Positions 14,427-22,145 of a DNA stretch of 22,844 nt are shown here, in pieces (the stretch's first letter is position 1; each line of letters begins with the position of its first letter). The notes beneath the pieces were generated by a model. That model was not told the DNA's origin. It saw only the letters and a list, made by a program, of their open reading frames with translations, and did no database searches. Position numbers and translations under genes: made by a program. The stretch covers positions 1 to 22,844 of the forward strand of contig JAEZIW010000074.1 of assembly GCA_023436525.1 (NCBI GenBank), written 5' to 3'. Source of the DNA: Bacillota bacterium. GTDB taxonomy: Bacteria; Bacillota; Clostridia; Christensenellales; SZUA-584.

Positions 14427-15377
14427 ATGGTTTTATCAGATATAAAAAGCGTGATAGAGCGCGCGCGCACGATTATGCTGGTATCGCATATCCAGCCGGA
14501 TGGCGACACGCTGGGGTCAAGCTTTGCTTTAAAAGTGATGCTCGAAAAAATGGGGAAAGAAGCGTTTATATGCTGTGATGGTGAGATGCCGTCGCGTTAC
14601 GCAGCACTTTTTCCGGAAAACGAAATTAAAAATCCATCACATATCAGCGGCGGAATCGATCTGGCAATCTCGGTAGATTGTGCAGATGCCGCCCGGCTGG
14701 GAAAATGCTTAAAGCCGTTTAGAGACGCGGCTGTAACGGCGAATATCGACCATCATGTGACGAACGACGCGTACGCGCAAATCAACTTTATTTCTGATGC
14801 TTCTTCGGTCGGCGAGATTATATTTGAACTGATGCAGCTTTGCGGCGTAGCACCGGATGCGCAATCGGCAAGGTATCTGTATATTGCTATGGCGACGGAT
14901 ACAGGCAATTTCACCTATTCGAATACCAACAGAAAATGCCTTGCCTATACATCCCAAATCGTCGAGCTTTTCGACTTGCGGGCCACTGCGGATGTGCTCT
15001 TCAGACGCCGTTCTCTTGTGACCACGCAGATGATCGGCCGGGCACTGTCCCGGCTCGAGCTGTTCGAGAACGGGCGAATCGTCAGCGTCACGATACTGGA
15101 AAGCGATTTAAAGGAATTCGGTGCAACCAGCGCTGACTGTGAAAGCATTGTCGATTTTGCAAGAGAAATTGAGCAGACGGAAGCGGCGGTTTTTTTCAGA
15201 GAGCTGCCCGGCGGCGTGAAGATCAGCTTTCGGTCTAAGGGCAAGATTGACGTGGGCGCAGTTGCCGCTGTTTATGGCGGCGGAGGCCATGCGGGCGCAT
15301 CGGGCTGTAACGTTGGCGGCAAGCTGGATACGATCAAGAAAACCGTTATCGATATGCTGACAGGTCTGTTAAAATGA
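14427..15377 (+). CDS. nrnA: DHH/DHHA1 nanoRNase / pAp phosphatase NrnA
   Basis: Bifunctional oligoribonuclease that finishes mRNA decay on 2-5 nucleotide fragments and removes 3'-phosphate from pAp. The 316-residue product has the DHH-family metal ligands in SHIQPDGDTLGS (H21, D25, D27), SVDCAD, the NIDHH motif (D108-H109-H110) and ATDTGNFTYSNT. The DHHA1 substrate-binding domain carries GGGGHAGASGC (284-294). Length is normal (310-325). The gene sits between rbfA and truB, a common clostridial order. Its TGA overlaps the truB ATG by four bases (ATGA). Confidence 0.93.
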   Translation: MVLSDIKSVIERARTIMLVSHIQPDGDTLGSSFALKVMLEKMGKEAFICCDGEMPSRYAALFPENEIKNPSHISGGIDLAISVDCADAARLGKCLKPFRDAAVTANIDHHVTNDAYAQINFISDASSVGEIIFELMQLCGVAPDAQSARYLYIAMATDTGNFTYSNTNRKCLAYTSQIVELFDLRATADVLFRRRSLVTTQMIGRALSRLELFENGRIVSVTILESDLKEFGATSADCESIVDFAREIEQTEAAVFFRELPGGVKISFRSKGKIDVGAVAAVYGGGGHAGASGCNVGGKLDTIKKTVIDMLTGLLK

Positions 15378-16243
15378 ACGGAATCATCAACTTTTTAAAG
15401 CCGCCCGGTATGTCTTCAAACGGCGCGGTTGTTTTTTTAAGAGGACTGACGGGTGTTAAAAAAACGGGTCATGCAGGTACGCTGGACCCGGGCGCGAGCG
15501 GTGTGCTGCCGATTTGCATCGGCAAGGCCACGCGCATATCGTCATATATGATGAGCGGCAGCAAGGAATACATCGCCGAAGTGACGTTTGGAAAACGCAC
15601 CGATACGGGTGACAGCTACGGCCGCGTGACAGAGCAATCGGATGCGCCGCTGCCCGATGAAAAATCGGTCAAAGACGCACTCCAAGGCTTTGTGGGAAGT
15701 TTGACGCAGCAAACGCCCGCGTACAGCGCCGTTAAGCACGAGGGTGCGAAGCTGTATCAGCTGGCGCGGCGCGGCATAGAGGTGGCACCGAAGTTTCGGG
15801 ATATCGTGATACACGAGGCCGAGTATTTAAAGCAGACGAGAGAGGATGCGTATCTGCTGCGAATTGTGTGCGGAAAAGGTACGTATGTTCGGCAGCTCTG
15901 TGAAGACATTGGCCAAACGCTTGGCTTGCCGGCATATATGTCGTTCCTTGTTCGTACTCAATGCGCCGGGCTCGATATTTCCAAAGCGTACACAGCCGAT
16001 GAGCTGAAAAGCATGGGAGACGGCATAAGCGATGTGCTGCTGCCCATGGATTCATTCTTAGAGAAGTTCCCCGTGATTGACGCAAGCGAAGAAAAAGGCA
16101 TCTATTTAATAAACGGCAACGATGTAAGCTGCGAGGGCGAGGACGTTGAAGAAGCGCGCATCTATGTGCAGAACCGTTTTGTCGGGTTAGGGCAGCGTCT
16201 TGACGGACGTTTGAAAATAAACGTTTTACTGGTGGATAGATAG
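15374..16243 (+). CDS. truB: tRNA pseudouridine(55) synthase TruB
   Basis: Converts U55 of the T-loop to pseudouridine in nearly all tRNAs. The 289-residue product has FLKPPGMSSNG, the catalytic aspartate D38 within GHAGTLDPGASGVLP, then QTPAYSAVKHEGAKLYQLARRG and CGKGTYVRQLCEDIG. A C-terminal PUA-like part (about 225-289) follows. N replaces the H usual in the KPxGxTSH segment; this is not catalytic. The start overlaps the nrnA stop, and ribF begins immediately after the TAG. Confidence 0.95.
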   Translation: MNGIINFLKPPGMSSNGAVVFLRGLTGVKKTGHAGTLDPGASGVLPICIGKATRISSYMMSGSKEYIAEVTFGKRTDTGDSYGRVTEQSDAPLPDEKSVKDALQGFVGSLTQQTPAYSAVKHEGAKLYQLARRGIEVAPKFRDIVIHEAEYLKQTREDAYLLRIVCGKGTYVRQLCEDIGQTLGLPAYMSFLVRTQCAGLDISKAYTADELKSMGDGISDVLLPMDSFLEKFPVIDASEEKGIYLINGNDVSCEGEDVEEARIYVQNRFVGLGQRLDGRLKINVLLVDR

Positions 16244-17143
16244 ATGAAAGTGATCACATTACAGCAGGCCAAGCAGCTGCCGTTTCAAAACCCGGCACTG
16301 GCGCTGGGTACATTTGACGGCTTGCACATCGGCCATATGGCATTAATCAATGCCGCGAAGAGCATAGGCGGCCAAAGTGCTGTATTAACGTTTGATTCGC
16401 TGCCGGCAGATTTTTTTTACGGTGAGCATCGGCCGATGCGGCTGATGACGATGGACGAAAAGGTGCAGGCGCTGGAGGCGGCGGGCATAGATTTTTTGTG
16501 TCTCGCGCATTTTGATAAGAAATTCGCCGGTATCAGCAAGGAGAGATTCATCGCGATGCTGCACGAAACTTTTCATCCGAGTGCGCTGGTGGCGGGGTAT
16601 AATTACACGTACGGACGGGAAGCCAGGGGCGATGCCGATTCGCTGCAGCAAGACGGCATAAAGTATGGCTTTGACGTGATGGTGATACCGCCGGTGATTT
16701 TAGAGGGTGAACCGGTGAGTGCCACACGCATACGCGAATGCCTGGAAGCTGGGAATGTGGAGCGTGCAGCGAAGCTGCTCGGATACAATTACGCGCTGAC
16801 AGGCGCGGTGGGTGCCGGACGGCGCATTGGGACGAATAAACTCGGATTCCCGACTGCGAACCTTATACCGCCGCCCGAAAAGATCATTCCGCTTCGCGGT
16901 GTGTATGGTGTATCGGTTCAGGTGAAGGGCACGCAGTTCAAGGGTGTCTGCAATATCGGCGTAAACCCGACCGTTTCAAACGGCGTGCGGGAAAGCATTG
17001 AAACGCATATCATCGGGTTGTCTGACGACCTATACGGACAGACCATGACGGTCCGCTTTGAAAAGAGGATTCGCGGAGAACAGAAATTCAGCAGCATTGA
17101 AGAACTCAAAGCACAAATTCAGCGCGATATCGAAAGTTTGTAA
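16244..17143 (+). CDS. ribF: Bifunctional riboflavin kinase / FAD synthetase RibF
   Basis: Phosphorylates riboflavin to FMN and adenylylates FMN to FAD. The 299-residue product has the nucleotidyltransferase domain (about 1-180) with LGTFDGLHIGH (21-31), NYTYGREARGD and a PVSATRIRECL segment. The riboflavin kinase domain (about 185-299) has GRRIGTNKLGFPTANL (from 192), LRGVYGV, and VNPTVSNG, and ends IEELKAQIQRDI. It is adjacent to truB without a gap, its normal Firmicutes place. rpsO and pnp, which often follow, are not here; the operon ends at a palindromic repeat. Confidence 0.95.
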   Translation: MKVITLQQAKQLPFQNPALALGTFDGLHIGHMALINAAKSIGGQSAVLTFDSLPADFFYGEHRPMRLMTMDEKVQALEAAGIDFLCLAHFDKKFAGISKERFIAMLHETFHPSALVAGYNYTYGREARGDADSLQQDGIKYGFDVMVIPPVILEGEPVSATRIRECLEAGNVERAAKLLGYNYALTGAVGAGRRIGTNKLGFPTANLIPPPEKIIPLRGVYGVSVQVKGTQFKGVCNIGVNPTVSNGVRESIETHIIGLSDDLYGQTMTVRFEKRIRGEQKFSSIEELKAQIQRDIESL

Positions 17144-17194
17144 AAGCGGTTTACGTTTTATTTTCAGATGATGAGATTATTATAGAGAGTCACT

Positions 17195-17290
17195 CATTTT
17201 GGTCATGCTGAGGAGCGACGTGAGCATCCCATGGAAAAAAGCTTTTAACATGGGATTTTTCGACTCGCTATCGCTCGCTCAAAATGACAT
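17195..17290. repeat. MITE-like imperfect palindrome between ribF and the LUD gene
   Basis: A roughly 95-bp palindrome. Outer arms are GTCATGCTGAGGAGCGA-like on the left (17202-17218) and, reverse-complemented, GTCATTTTGAGCGAGCGA on the right (17271-17288). CATTTTG (17195-17201) also pairs with CAAAATG (17280-17286). The inner stem is ATCCCATG / CATGGGAT, with AAAAGCTTTT at the tip. Arms of the form GTCATTCTGAGCG...AGCGA recur, from memory, as dispersed non-coding repeats in many bacteria. As RNA it would be a strong hairpin and may end both converging transcripts. Confidence 0.65.
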
Positions 17291-17304
17291 TTATCATTAA
17301 TCAA

Positions 17305-17919
17305 TCAATACCCGAAATCGCCATCGATGATCACCACATGCATCTCTTTGCCGCGCGTGGGGCGCTGAATGCGAACAGTCACATTGCACATGCGCTGAGG
17401 CGAATCACAATCGGTGCAGCGGTCTTCCAGTGCGCAAGGCGTGGACAACCCCAAACGCCGTGCGTTCTGCGGGCAGGCGATCTTCTTAATGCGGGCCACC
17501 GCTGTATGCGGATTCGGCGTCAGCTTGTTGCGGCCTGCGACGACGATCACCTTATTTGGGCCGTAAAACATGGCGGCCACGCGGTTGCCGCTGCCTTCGA
17601 TGTTCACAAGATCACCATCGAATGTCAGCGCGTTGGTGGAGGTCAGGTAAACATCAGCCGTCATACCGAGACTCCTGGAGACGTCTTTATCTCCGCCGGT
17701 TCGCTCAGCCAGCTCTCTCGAATAAACCGTATTGCCGCGGTTCACCAGCGCATCCACGATGCCCGTTTCAAAAAGCGTCTGGCTGCCGCCAAAGCCCACA
17801 GTATCATTCATGCCGATTTGCGAGAGTACATAATCAACCGCTTCTGCTGCATTTTGTGCGAAAACGGCTTTAAAACCTTTTTCATTCAGTGCATCAATTG
17901 TTCTTATGATATCGTTCAT
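17305..17919 (-). CDS. LUD-domain protein (LutC/DUF162 family), stand-alone
   Basis: The 204-residue product fits the LUD superfamily (lactate-utilisation LutB/LutC-like, DUF162): GFKAVFAQNAAEAVDYVL, VGFGGSQTLFETGIVDAL, DVYLTSTNALTFDGDLVNIEGSGNRVAAMFYGP, VIVVAGRNKL. The C-terminal part has five cysteines (C149, C162, C168, C171, C178) in a CPxN...C.....C..C......C pattern that could hold metal or an Fe-S cluster (inference). LutA/LutB neighbours are missing, so a lactate-oxidation role is doubtful and the function is open. AAAGGAG lies 7 bases before ATG 17919. It is convergent with ribF and divergent from lepA, with its own promoter. Confidence 0.85.
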   Translation of the reverse strand: MNDIIRTIDALNEKGFKAVFAQNAAEAVDYVLSQIGMNDTVGFGGSQTLFETGIVDALVNRGNTVYSRELAERTGGDKDVSRSLGMTADVYLTSTNALTFDGDLVNIEGSGNRVAAMFYGPNKVIVVAGRNKLTPNPHTAVARIKKIACPQNARRLGLSTPCALEDRCTDCDSPQRMCNVTVRIQRPTRGKEMHVVIIDGDFGY

Positions 17920-17946
17920 ACATAAACTCCTTTGTATACTTACATC

Positions 17947-17975
17947 ATCATACCATGTGAGAAGAAATCAGCCAA
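17947..17975 (-). promoter_or_regulatory. Sigma-A promoter of the LUD gene
   Basis: On the minus strand: -35 TTGGCT (17975-17970), 17-base spacer, -10 TATGAT (17952-17947) preceded by TGG, so an extended -10. The start is expected near 17940, about 20 bases before the ATG. Confidence 0.6.
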
Positions 17976-17984
17976 TATTGTGGA

Positions 17985-18013
17985 TTGCATTTCTCTGCGC
18001 TTTTATATAATAT
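17985..18013 (+). promoter_or_regulatory. Probable promoter of lepA-hemW
   Basis: TTGCAT (17985-17990) with TATAAT (18006-18011) at 15 bases, or with an overlapping TAATAT (18008-18013) at 17. It is divergent from, and close to, the LUD-gene promoter. The leader is about 30 bases, with GGAGG at 18031-18035. Confidence 0.5.
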
Positions 18014-18047
18014 AGTTGCGAGATAACGACGGAGGACAAGGCTTTAT

Positions 18048-19841
18048 ATGGCAAACGACAATTTCAGAAATTTCTGCATCATCGCGCATATCGACCACGG
18101 CAAATCAACCCTGGCCGATAGGCTGATTGAGGCAACAAATACAATATCCAAAAGGGACATGCACGCTCAGATGCTGGATACGATGGATCTTGAGCAGGAG
18201 CGCGGCATTACCATCAAAGCGCAGGCTGTGCGCATGTTTTATGAATCTGACGGCGTGGAATACACGCTGAATCTCATCGATACGCCGGGCCATGTTGACT
18301 TTACCTATGAAGTCTCGCGCAGTATGGCAGCCTGTGAGGGCGCGATACTTGTGGTGGATGCCAGCCAGGGCATTGAAGCGCAAACGCTGGCGAACGTTTA
18401 TCTCGCGATGGACAACGGCCTTGAGCTGCTGCCTGTGATTAACAAGATCGATCTGCCGTCGGCGCGAGTGGATGAAGTCTGCAAGGAAATTGAGGATGTG
18501 CTCGGGCTGGATACATCGTATGCGCCGCGCATCAGCGCCAAAGAAGGCATCGGCATAGAAGAAGTACTCAAAGCGATCATAGAGTACCTGCCCGCGCCCC
18601 AGGGAGATGCGGACGCACCGCTGCAGGCGTTGATATTCGATTCTTATTACGACAACTACAAGGGTGCCATCAGCTATGTGCGTGTGAAGCAGGGCCGAGT
18701 GGCTGAAGGCGACAAGATACTGTTCATGGCGGCAGGCAAACGTTTTGACGTGACGGAGACGGGCGTGTTTTTGCCGAATCCGCTCAAGACCGCGTCGCTG
18801 TCTGCCGGTGAAGTCGGCTACATTGCGGCGAGCGTGAAAAACGTATCGGACACGCGTGTGGGCGATACCATCACCAACGCGAAGGATGGCGCGACGGAGC
18901 CGCTGCCGGGCTATAAAGAAGTTACGCCGATGGTATTCTGCGGCATCTATCCGGCGGACGGTGCGGACTACGAAGATTTGAAGGACGCGCTCGCAAGGCT
19001 GGCGCTCAACGACGCATCGCTGATTTATGAGCCGGAAACATCGGTTGCACTCGGCTTTGGTTTCCGCTGCGGCTTCCTCGGGCTGCTGCATATGGAGATT
19101 ATTCAGGAACGGCTCGAACGCGAATTTGACTTAAACCTCGTCACAACGGCACCGAGCGTTAGCTACCATGTGGTTACGGTGAAGGGTGAGATGATTGTTG
19201 TCGAAAACCCGACGAATCTGCCGCCGCCGACATCCATTGATTACATGGAGGAGCCGATCACCGACACGACCATCATGACGCCCGACGAATACGTGGGTGC
19301 GGTAATGGATATCTGCCAGGAAAAACGCGGCGTGTTCAAGAACATGGAATACATTGAAGAAACACGCGTGATGATCCATTACGAAATGCCCTTAAACGAG
19401 ATCATATACGACTTTTTTGATATATTGAAATCGCGGACACGCGGTTACGCGTCGCTTGATTATGAGCTGAAGGGCTACAAGAAGAGCGACCTTGTGCGCC
19501 TTGATATGCTGCTGAACGGCGATACGTGCGATGCACTTTCAATTATTGTACATCGTGACAAGGCGTACGCGCGCGGCCGCAGCATTGCCGAAAAGCTGAA
19601 AGACGCGATACCGCGCCAAATGTTTGAGATACCCATTCAGGCGGCGATCGGCGGCAAAATTATCGCGCGCGAAACGGTGAAAGCCATGCGAAAGGACGTG
19701 CTGGCCAAGTGCTACGGCGGCGACATCACGCGTAAAAAGAAGCTGCTGGAGAAGCAGAAAGAGGGCAAGAAGCGCATGCGGCAGGTGGGCAGCGTGGAGG
19801 TGCCGTCCGAAGCGTTTATGTCCGTGCTCAAGATGGACTGA
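18048..19841 (+). CDS. lepA: Elongation factor 4 (LepA)
   Basis: Ribosome-associated GTPase related to EF-G that acts during initiation or back-translocation. The 597-residue product has a G domain with G1 AHIDHGKST (13-21), RGITIKAQ, DTPGHVDFTYEVSRS, NKID (132-135) and ISAKEG. Domain II, the EF-G III- and V-like domains (GFGFRCGFLGLLHMEI, SIDYMEEPI, then SRTRGYASLDYE) and the LepA-specific C-terminal domain (AIGGKIIARETVKAMRKDVLAKCYGGDITRKKKLLEKQKEGKKRM, quoted only as a family region) follow in order. Length is typical (about 600). GGAGG and AAGG lie upstream. Its TGA overlaps the hemW ATG by one base. Confidence 0.97.
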   Translation: MANDNFRNFCIIAHIDHGKSTLADRLIEATNTISKRDMHAQMLDTMDLEQERGITIKAQAVRMFYESDGVEYTLNLIDTPGHVDFTYEVSRSMAACEGAILVVDASQGIEAQTLANVYLAMDNGLELLPVINKIDLPSARVDEVCKEIEDVLGLDTSYAPRISAKEGIGIEEVLKAIIEYLPAPQGDADAPLQALIFDSYYDNYKGAISYVRVKQGRVAEGDKILFMAAGKRFDVTETGVFLPNPLKTASLSAGEVGYIAASVKNVSDTRVGDTITNAKDGATEPLPGYKEVTPMVFCGIYPADGADYEDLKDALARLALNDASLIYEPETSVALGFGFRCGFLGLLHMEIIQERLEREFDLNLVTTAPSVSYHVVTVKGEMIVVENPTNLPPPTSIDYMEEPITDTTIMTPDEYVGAVMDICQEKRGVFKNMEYIEETRVMIHYEMPLNEIIYDFFDILKSRTRGYASLDYELKGYKKSDLVRLDMLLNGDTCDALSIIVHRDKAYARGRSIAEKLKDAIPRQMFEIPIQAAIGGKIIARETVKAMRKDVLAKCYGGDITRKKKLLEKQKEGKKRMRQVGSVEVPSEAFMSVLKMD

Positions 19842-20971
19842 TGAAGACGCTCGGCCTGTATATCCACATCCCGTTTTGTCTGCGTAAATGTGCCTACTGC
19901 AATTTTGTTTCGTATCCGGACAGACTGGCAGACAGCAACCGGTATATTGACGCACTCATTAATGAGGCGCGGCTCTATGCCGATGAACTGAACAGCCGGG
20001 TGATCGATACGGTGTTCATCGGAGGCGGCACGCCATCGCTGCTGTCGCCGACGCAGATGGATAAGCTGCTGGGCGGCCTGCGCGATAACGCCAACTGGGA
20101 TTGTACCGAAATAACGATAGAAGCAAACCCTGAAACGCTGGACGAAGACAGGCTGGCCGCGTATGCGGCGCTGGGTATTAACAGGCTCAGCATAGGCCTG
20201 CAAACGCATGACGACACCATTCTGCGCGCTATCGGGCGGAATCATACATGGAACACTTTCGAAACGGCTTATCAAAACGCATCCCGCTATTTTAATAATA
20301 TCAATGCAGACGTTATATTCGGCTTGCCCGGGCAGACACTGAGCGGTTTCGGCGAAACACTTGATCGATTAATTTGCCTGGCACCCGCGCATATTTCAGC
20401 CTACGCGCTCAAGCTTGAGGCGGGCACGCCACTCGAAAAAAGATTTAAGGGTACCGATGAAGACACGGACAGAAAGATGTATCATCTCGCAGCCGATAAA
20501 CTTGGGAAAGCCGGATATCTGCACTACGAAACCTCCAACTTTGCAAAAACGAACCGTGAATGCCAACATAATTTGAAGTACTGGATGGGCGACGAATACC
20601 TCGGGCTGGGTGTGGCAGCGTATTCCTATTTGAACGAGAACGGTTGCCGCCGTTTTGGGAATACGGCGGATTTTAATGATTATCTGAAAAGCATTGATGC
20701 TCACAAAAGACCGGTTTGCGAAGAGGACGTGTTAAGCGAAGCCGACCTGATTCTTGAATACATCATGCTGCGCTTCAGGCTGCGGCAGGGCATCAATTTT
20801 GATGAATACCGCGTCCGTTTTAATCAGGACTTCTTAGAAGCTTTTGAGCAGGCTGTGGAAATAACGCTAAAGGCAGGCTTGATTACAGCCGACAGCGGCG
20901 GCATTCGGCCCACACTCAAGGGGTTCGATCTGCAAAATACGCTGATTTCAGAATATATAAAAAAACTGTGA
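19841..20971 (+). CDS. hemW: Radical SAM heme chaperone HemW (coproporphyrinogen III oxidase-like)
   Basis: The 376-residue product belongs to the HemN/HemW radical SAM family. It has HIPFCLRKCAYCNF with C13, C17 and C20 for the 4Fe-4S cluster, VFIGGGTPSLLS, EANPETLD, INRLSIGLQT, and the C-terminal HemN_C part with NLKYWMGDEYLGLGVAAYS. Its length (about 375-380) and placement after lepA mark it as the HemW type, now viewed as a heme-insertion chaperone, rather than the longer oxygen-independent HemN. The four-base translational junction with lepA (TGATG) indicates one operon. The gap to hrcA carries a new promoter and operator. Confidence 0.93.
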   Translation: MKTLGLYIHIPFCLRKCAYCNFVSYPDRLADSNRYIDALINEARLYADELNSRVIDTVFIGGGTPSLLSPTQMDKLLGGLRDNANWDCTEITIEANPETLDEDRLAAYAALGINRLSIGLQTHDDTILRAIGRNHTWNTFETAYQNASRYFNNINADVIFGLPGQTLSGFGETLDRLICLAPAHISAYALKLEAGTPLEKRFKGTDEDTDRKMYHLAADKLGKAGYLHYETSNFAKTNRECQHNLKYWMGDEYLGLGVAAYSYLNENGCRRFGNTADFNDYLKSIDAHKRPVCEEDVLSEADLILEYIMLRFRLRQGINFDEYRVRFNQDFLEAFEQAVEITLKAGLITADSGGIRPTLKGFDLQNTLISEYIKKL

Positions 20972-20987
20972 ACATGATTTCGGGCAC

Positions 20988-21016
20988 TTGACTTTGCAGA
21001 CAATAAGTGCTATTTT
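20988..21016 (+). promoter_or_regulatory. Sigma-A promoter of hrcA-grpE-dnaK
   Basis: -35 TTGACT (20988-20993), 17-base spacer, -10 TATTTT (21011-21016). The start is expected near 21023, just upstream of the CIRCE operator, so HrcA bound there would block initiation or early elongation. Confidence 0.65.
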
Positions 21017-21036
21017 TATACCATGGTATTAGCACT
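21006..21036 (+). promoter_or_regulatory. Extra CIRCE-like half-site and central palindrome at the hrcA promoter
   Basis: AGTGCTA (21006-21012) is the reverse complement of TAGCACT (21030-21036) in the left arm of CIRCE. Between them lies a perfect 12-bp palindrome ATACCATGGTAT (21018-21029). The extra half-site overlaps the -10. It may be an additional HrcA contact or an alternative hairpin. Confidence 0.4.
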
Positions 21037-21055
21037 CGACTTAAATGAGTGCTAA
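21029..21055 (+). promoter_or_regulatory. CIRCE operator (HrcA-binding site)
   Basis: TTAGCACTC (21029-21037), exactly nine bases, then GAGTGCTAA (21047-21055): a perfect match to the CIRCE consensus. It lies 30 bases before hrcA. HrcA bound here represses the operon until heat shock; GroESL keeps HrcA folded (known in B. subtilis). Confidence 0.97.
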
Positions 21056-21085
21056 CAACAAGTTTGAGAAACATGAGGAAGACCG

Positions 21086-22126
21086 ATGGACCTGAGTGAA
21101 CGTAAAATTGGCATACTCAAAGCCGTCATCGATGATTATATCATGACCGGTCTTCCGATCGGTTCGAGAACAATATCTAAAAAGAGCGGGTTTGAGCTGA
21201 GCTCCGCAACCATCAGAAATGAGATGGCGGACCTCGAAGAGCTTGGTTTTTTAGAGCAGCCGCACACCTCTGCCGGGCGCATACCGTCGCAGCAGGCCTA
21301 CAGATTTTACGTAGACCGGCTTATGAAGGTTGTCAAGCTGAATTCATCTGAAGCCGAGCGCATAAAGGGATATTTTCAGGACAGGATGAGCGAGGTAGGG
21401 CAGGTGATGGAGAAGGCGGCCAAGGTGCTGTCGGATACCACACATCATATATCAATGGTACTCAGGCCTCAGCTGAAAAAGAGCGTTATTAAACGGATAC
21501 AGATTGTCAAGATCACGGAAAAGAAAGCGATATTGCTGGTGGTGACCGATGCCGGGCTGGTGACGGATACCGTTATCGTGGTGCCGGAGGGCATCACACC
21601 GGATTATCTTGAGATGATATCGAACATGCTGACCGAAAAGCTGGAGAGCAAAACACTGGAGCAAGCCGAGCAGGATTTATACGGTTTTATGTGCGAAAAC
21701 GTGAAGGATGGCAGCGCGTTTGTGACGGATGTCATCTCGGCCATTGAAACCAGTGTGGAGCCGATCGGGGAAAAGGGCATCGTGCTCGGCGGAACGCAGA
21801 ATATCATCGACTACCCCGATTATATGAGCATTGAAAAGGCGAAGAACTTTATATCCGTTCTCGAAACCAAGGATATGCTCTACGATATGATGAAAAAGGC
21901 GACGCAGCTTGAGTTTTCCGTCACGATCGGCCAGGAAAACGAAGTCAGGGAGCTGCACGATATGAGTGTGGTGACGGCGACATACAAAATCGGCGGGCGG
22001 TCGCTCGGGTCGTTCGGGGTAATCGGGCCCACAAGAATGGACTACGCAAAAGTGATATCCATACTTGGATATGTAAGCAACAGCTTAAACAGTATATTGA
22101 CAAGCTTTATAGAATCAGAAGATTAA
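21086..22126 (+). CDS. hrcA: Heat-inducible transcription repressor HrcA
   Basis: Repressor of class I heat-shock genes, acting at CIRCE. The 346-residue product has the N-terminal winged helix (about 1-75: LSERKIGILKAVIDDYI, GSRTIS, SSATIRNEMADLEELGFLEQPHTSAGRIPS), then the GAF-like and dimerisation parts, ending GSFGVIGPTRMDYAKVISILGYVSN-like (shown only as the family region). Length is usual (about 340-350). GAGGAAG sits a few bases before ATG 21086. It is first in the operon and directly behind its own operator, so it is autoregulated. grpE follows after 19 bases. Confidence 0.97.
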   Translation: MDLSERKIGILKAVIDDYIMTGLPIGSRTISKKSGFELSSATIRNEMADLEELGFLEQPHTSAGRIPSQQAYRFYVDRLMKVVKLNSSEAERIKGYFQDRMSEVGQVMEKAAKVLSDTTHHISMVLRPQLKKSVIKRIQIVKITEKKAILLVVTDAGLVTDTVIVVPEGITPDYLEMISNMLTEKLESKTLEQAEQDLYGFMCENVKDGSAFVTDVISAIETSVEPIGEKGIVLGGTQNIIDYPDYMSIEKAKNFISVLETKDMLYDMMKKATQLEFSVTIGQENEVRELHDMSVVTATYKIGGRSLGSFGVIGPTRMDYAKVISILGYVSNSLNSILTSFIESED

Positions 22127-22145
22127 AAGGGGGGAAGCAACAAGA

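Noticed and set aside
17284..17925. 213-residue plus-strand frame opposite the LUD gene, slightly longer than it
   Set aside because: The minus-strand product matches a known domain and has AAAGGAG plus a promoter; the plus-strand frame has no site and a His/Ala/Arg-rich shadow composition.
18105..19091. 328-residue minus-strand frame opposite lepA
   Set aside because: A shadow of the GC-skewed lepA codons; no recognisable motif, and lepA has complete domain order.
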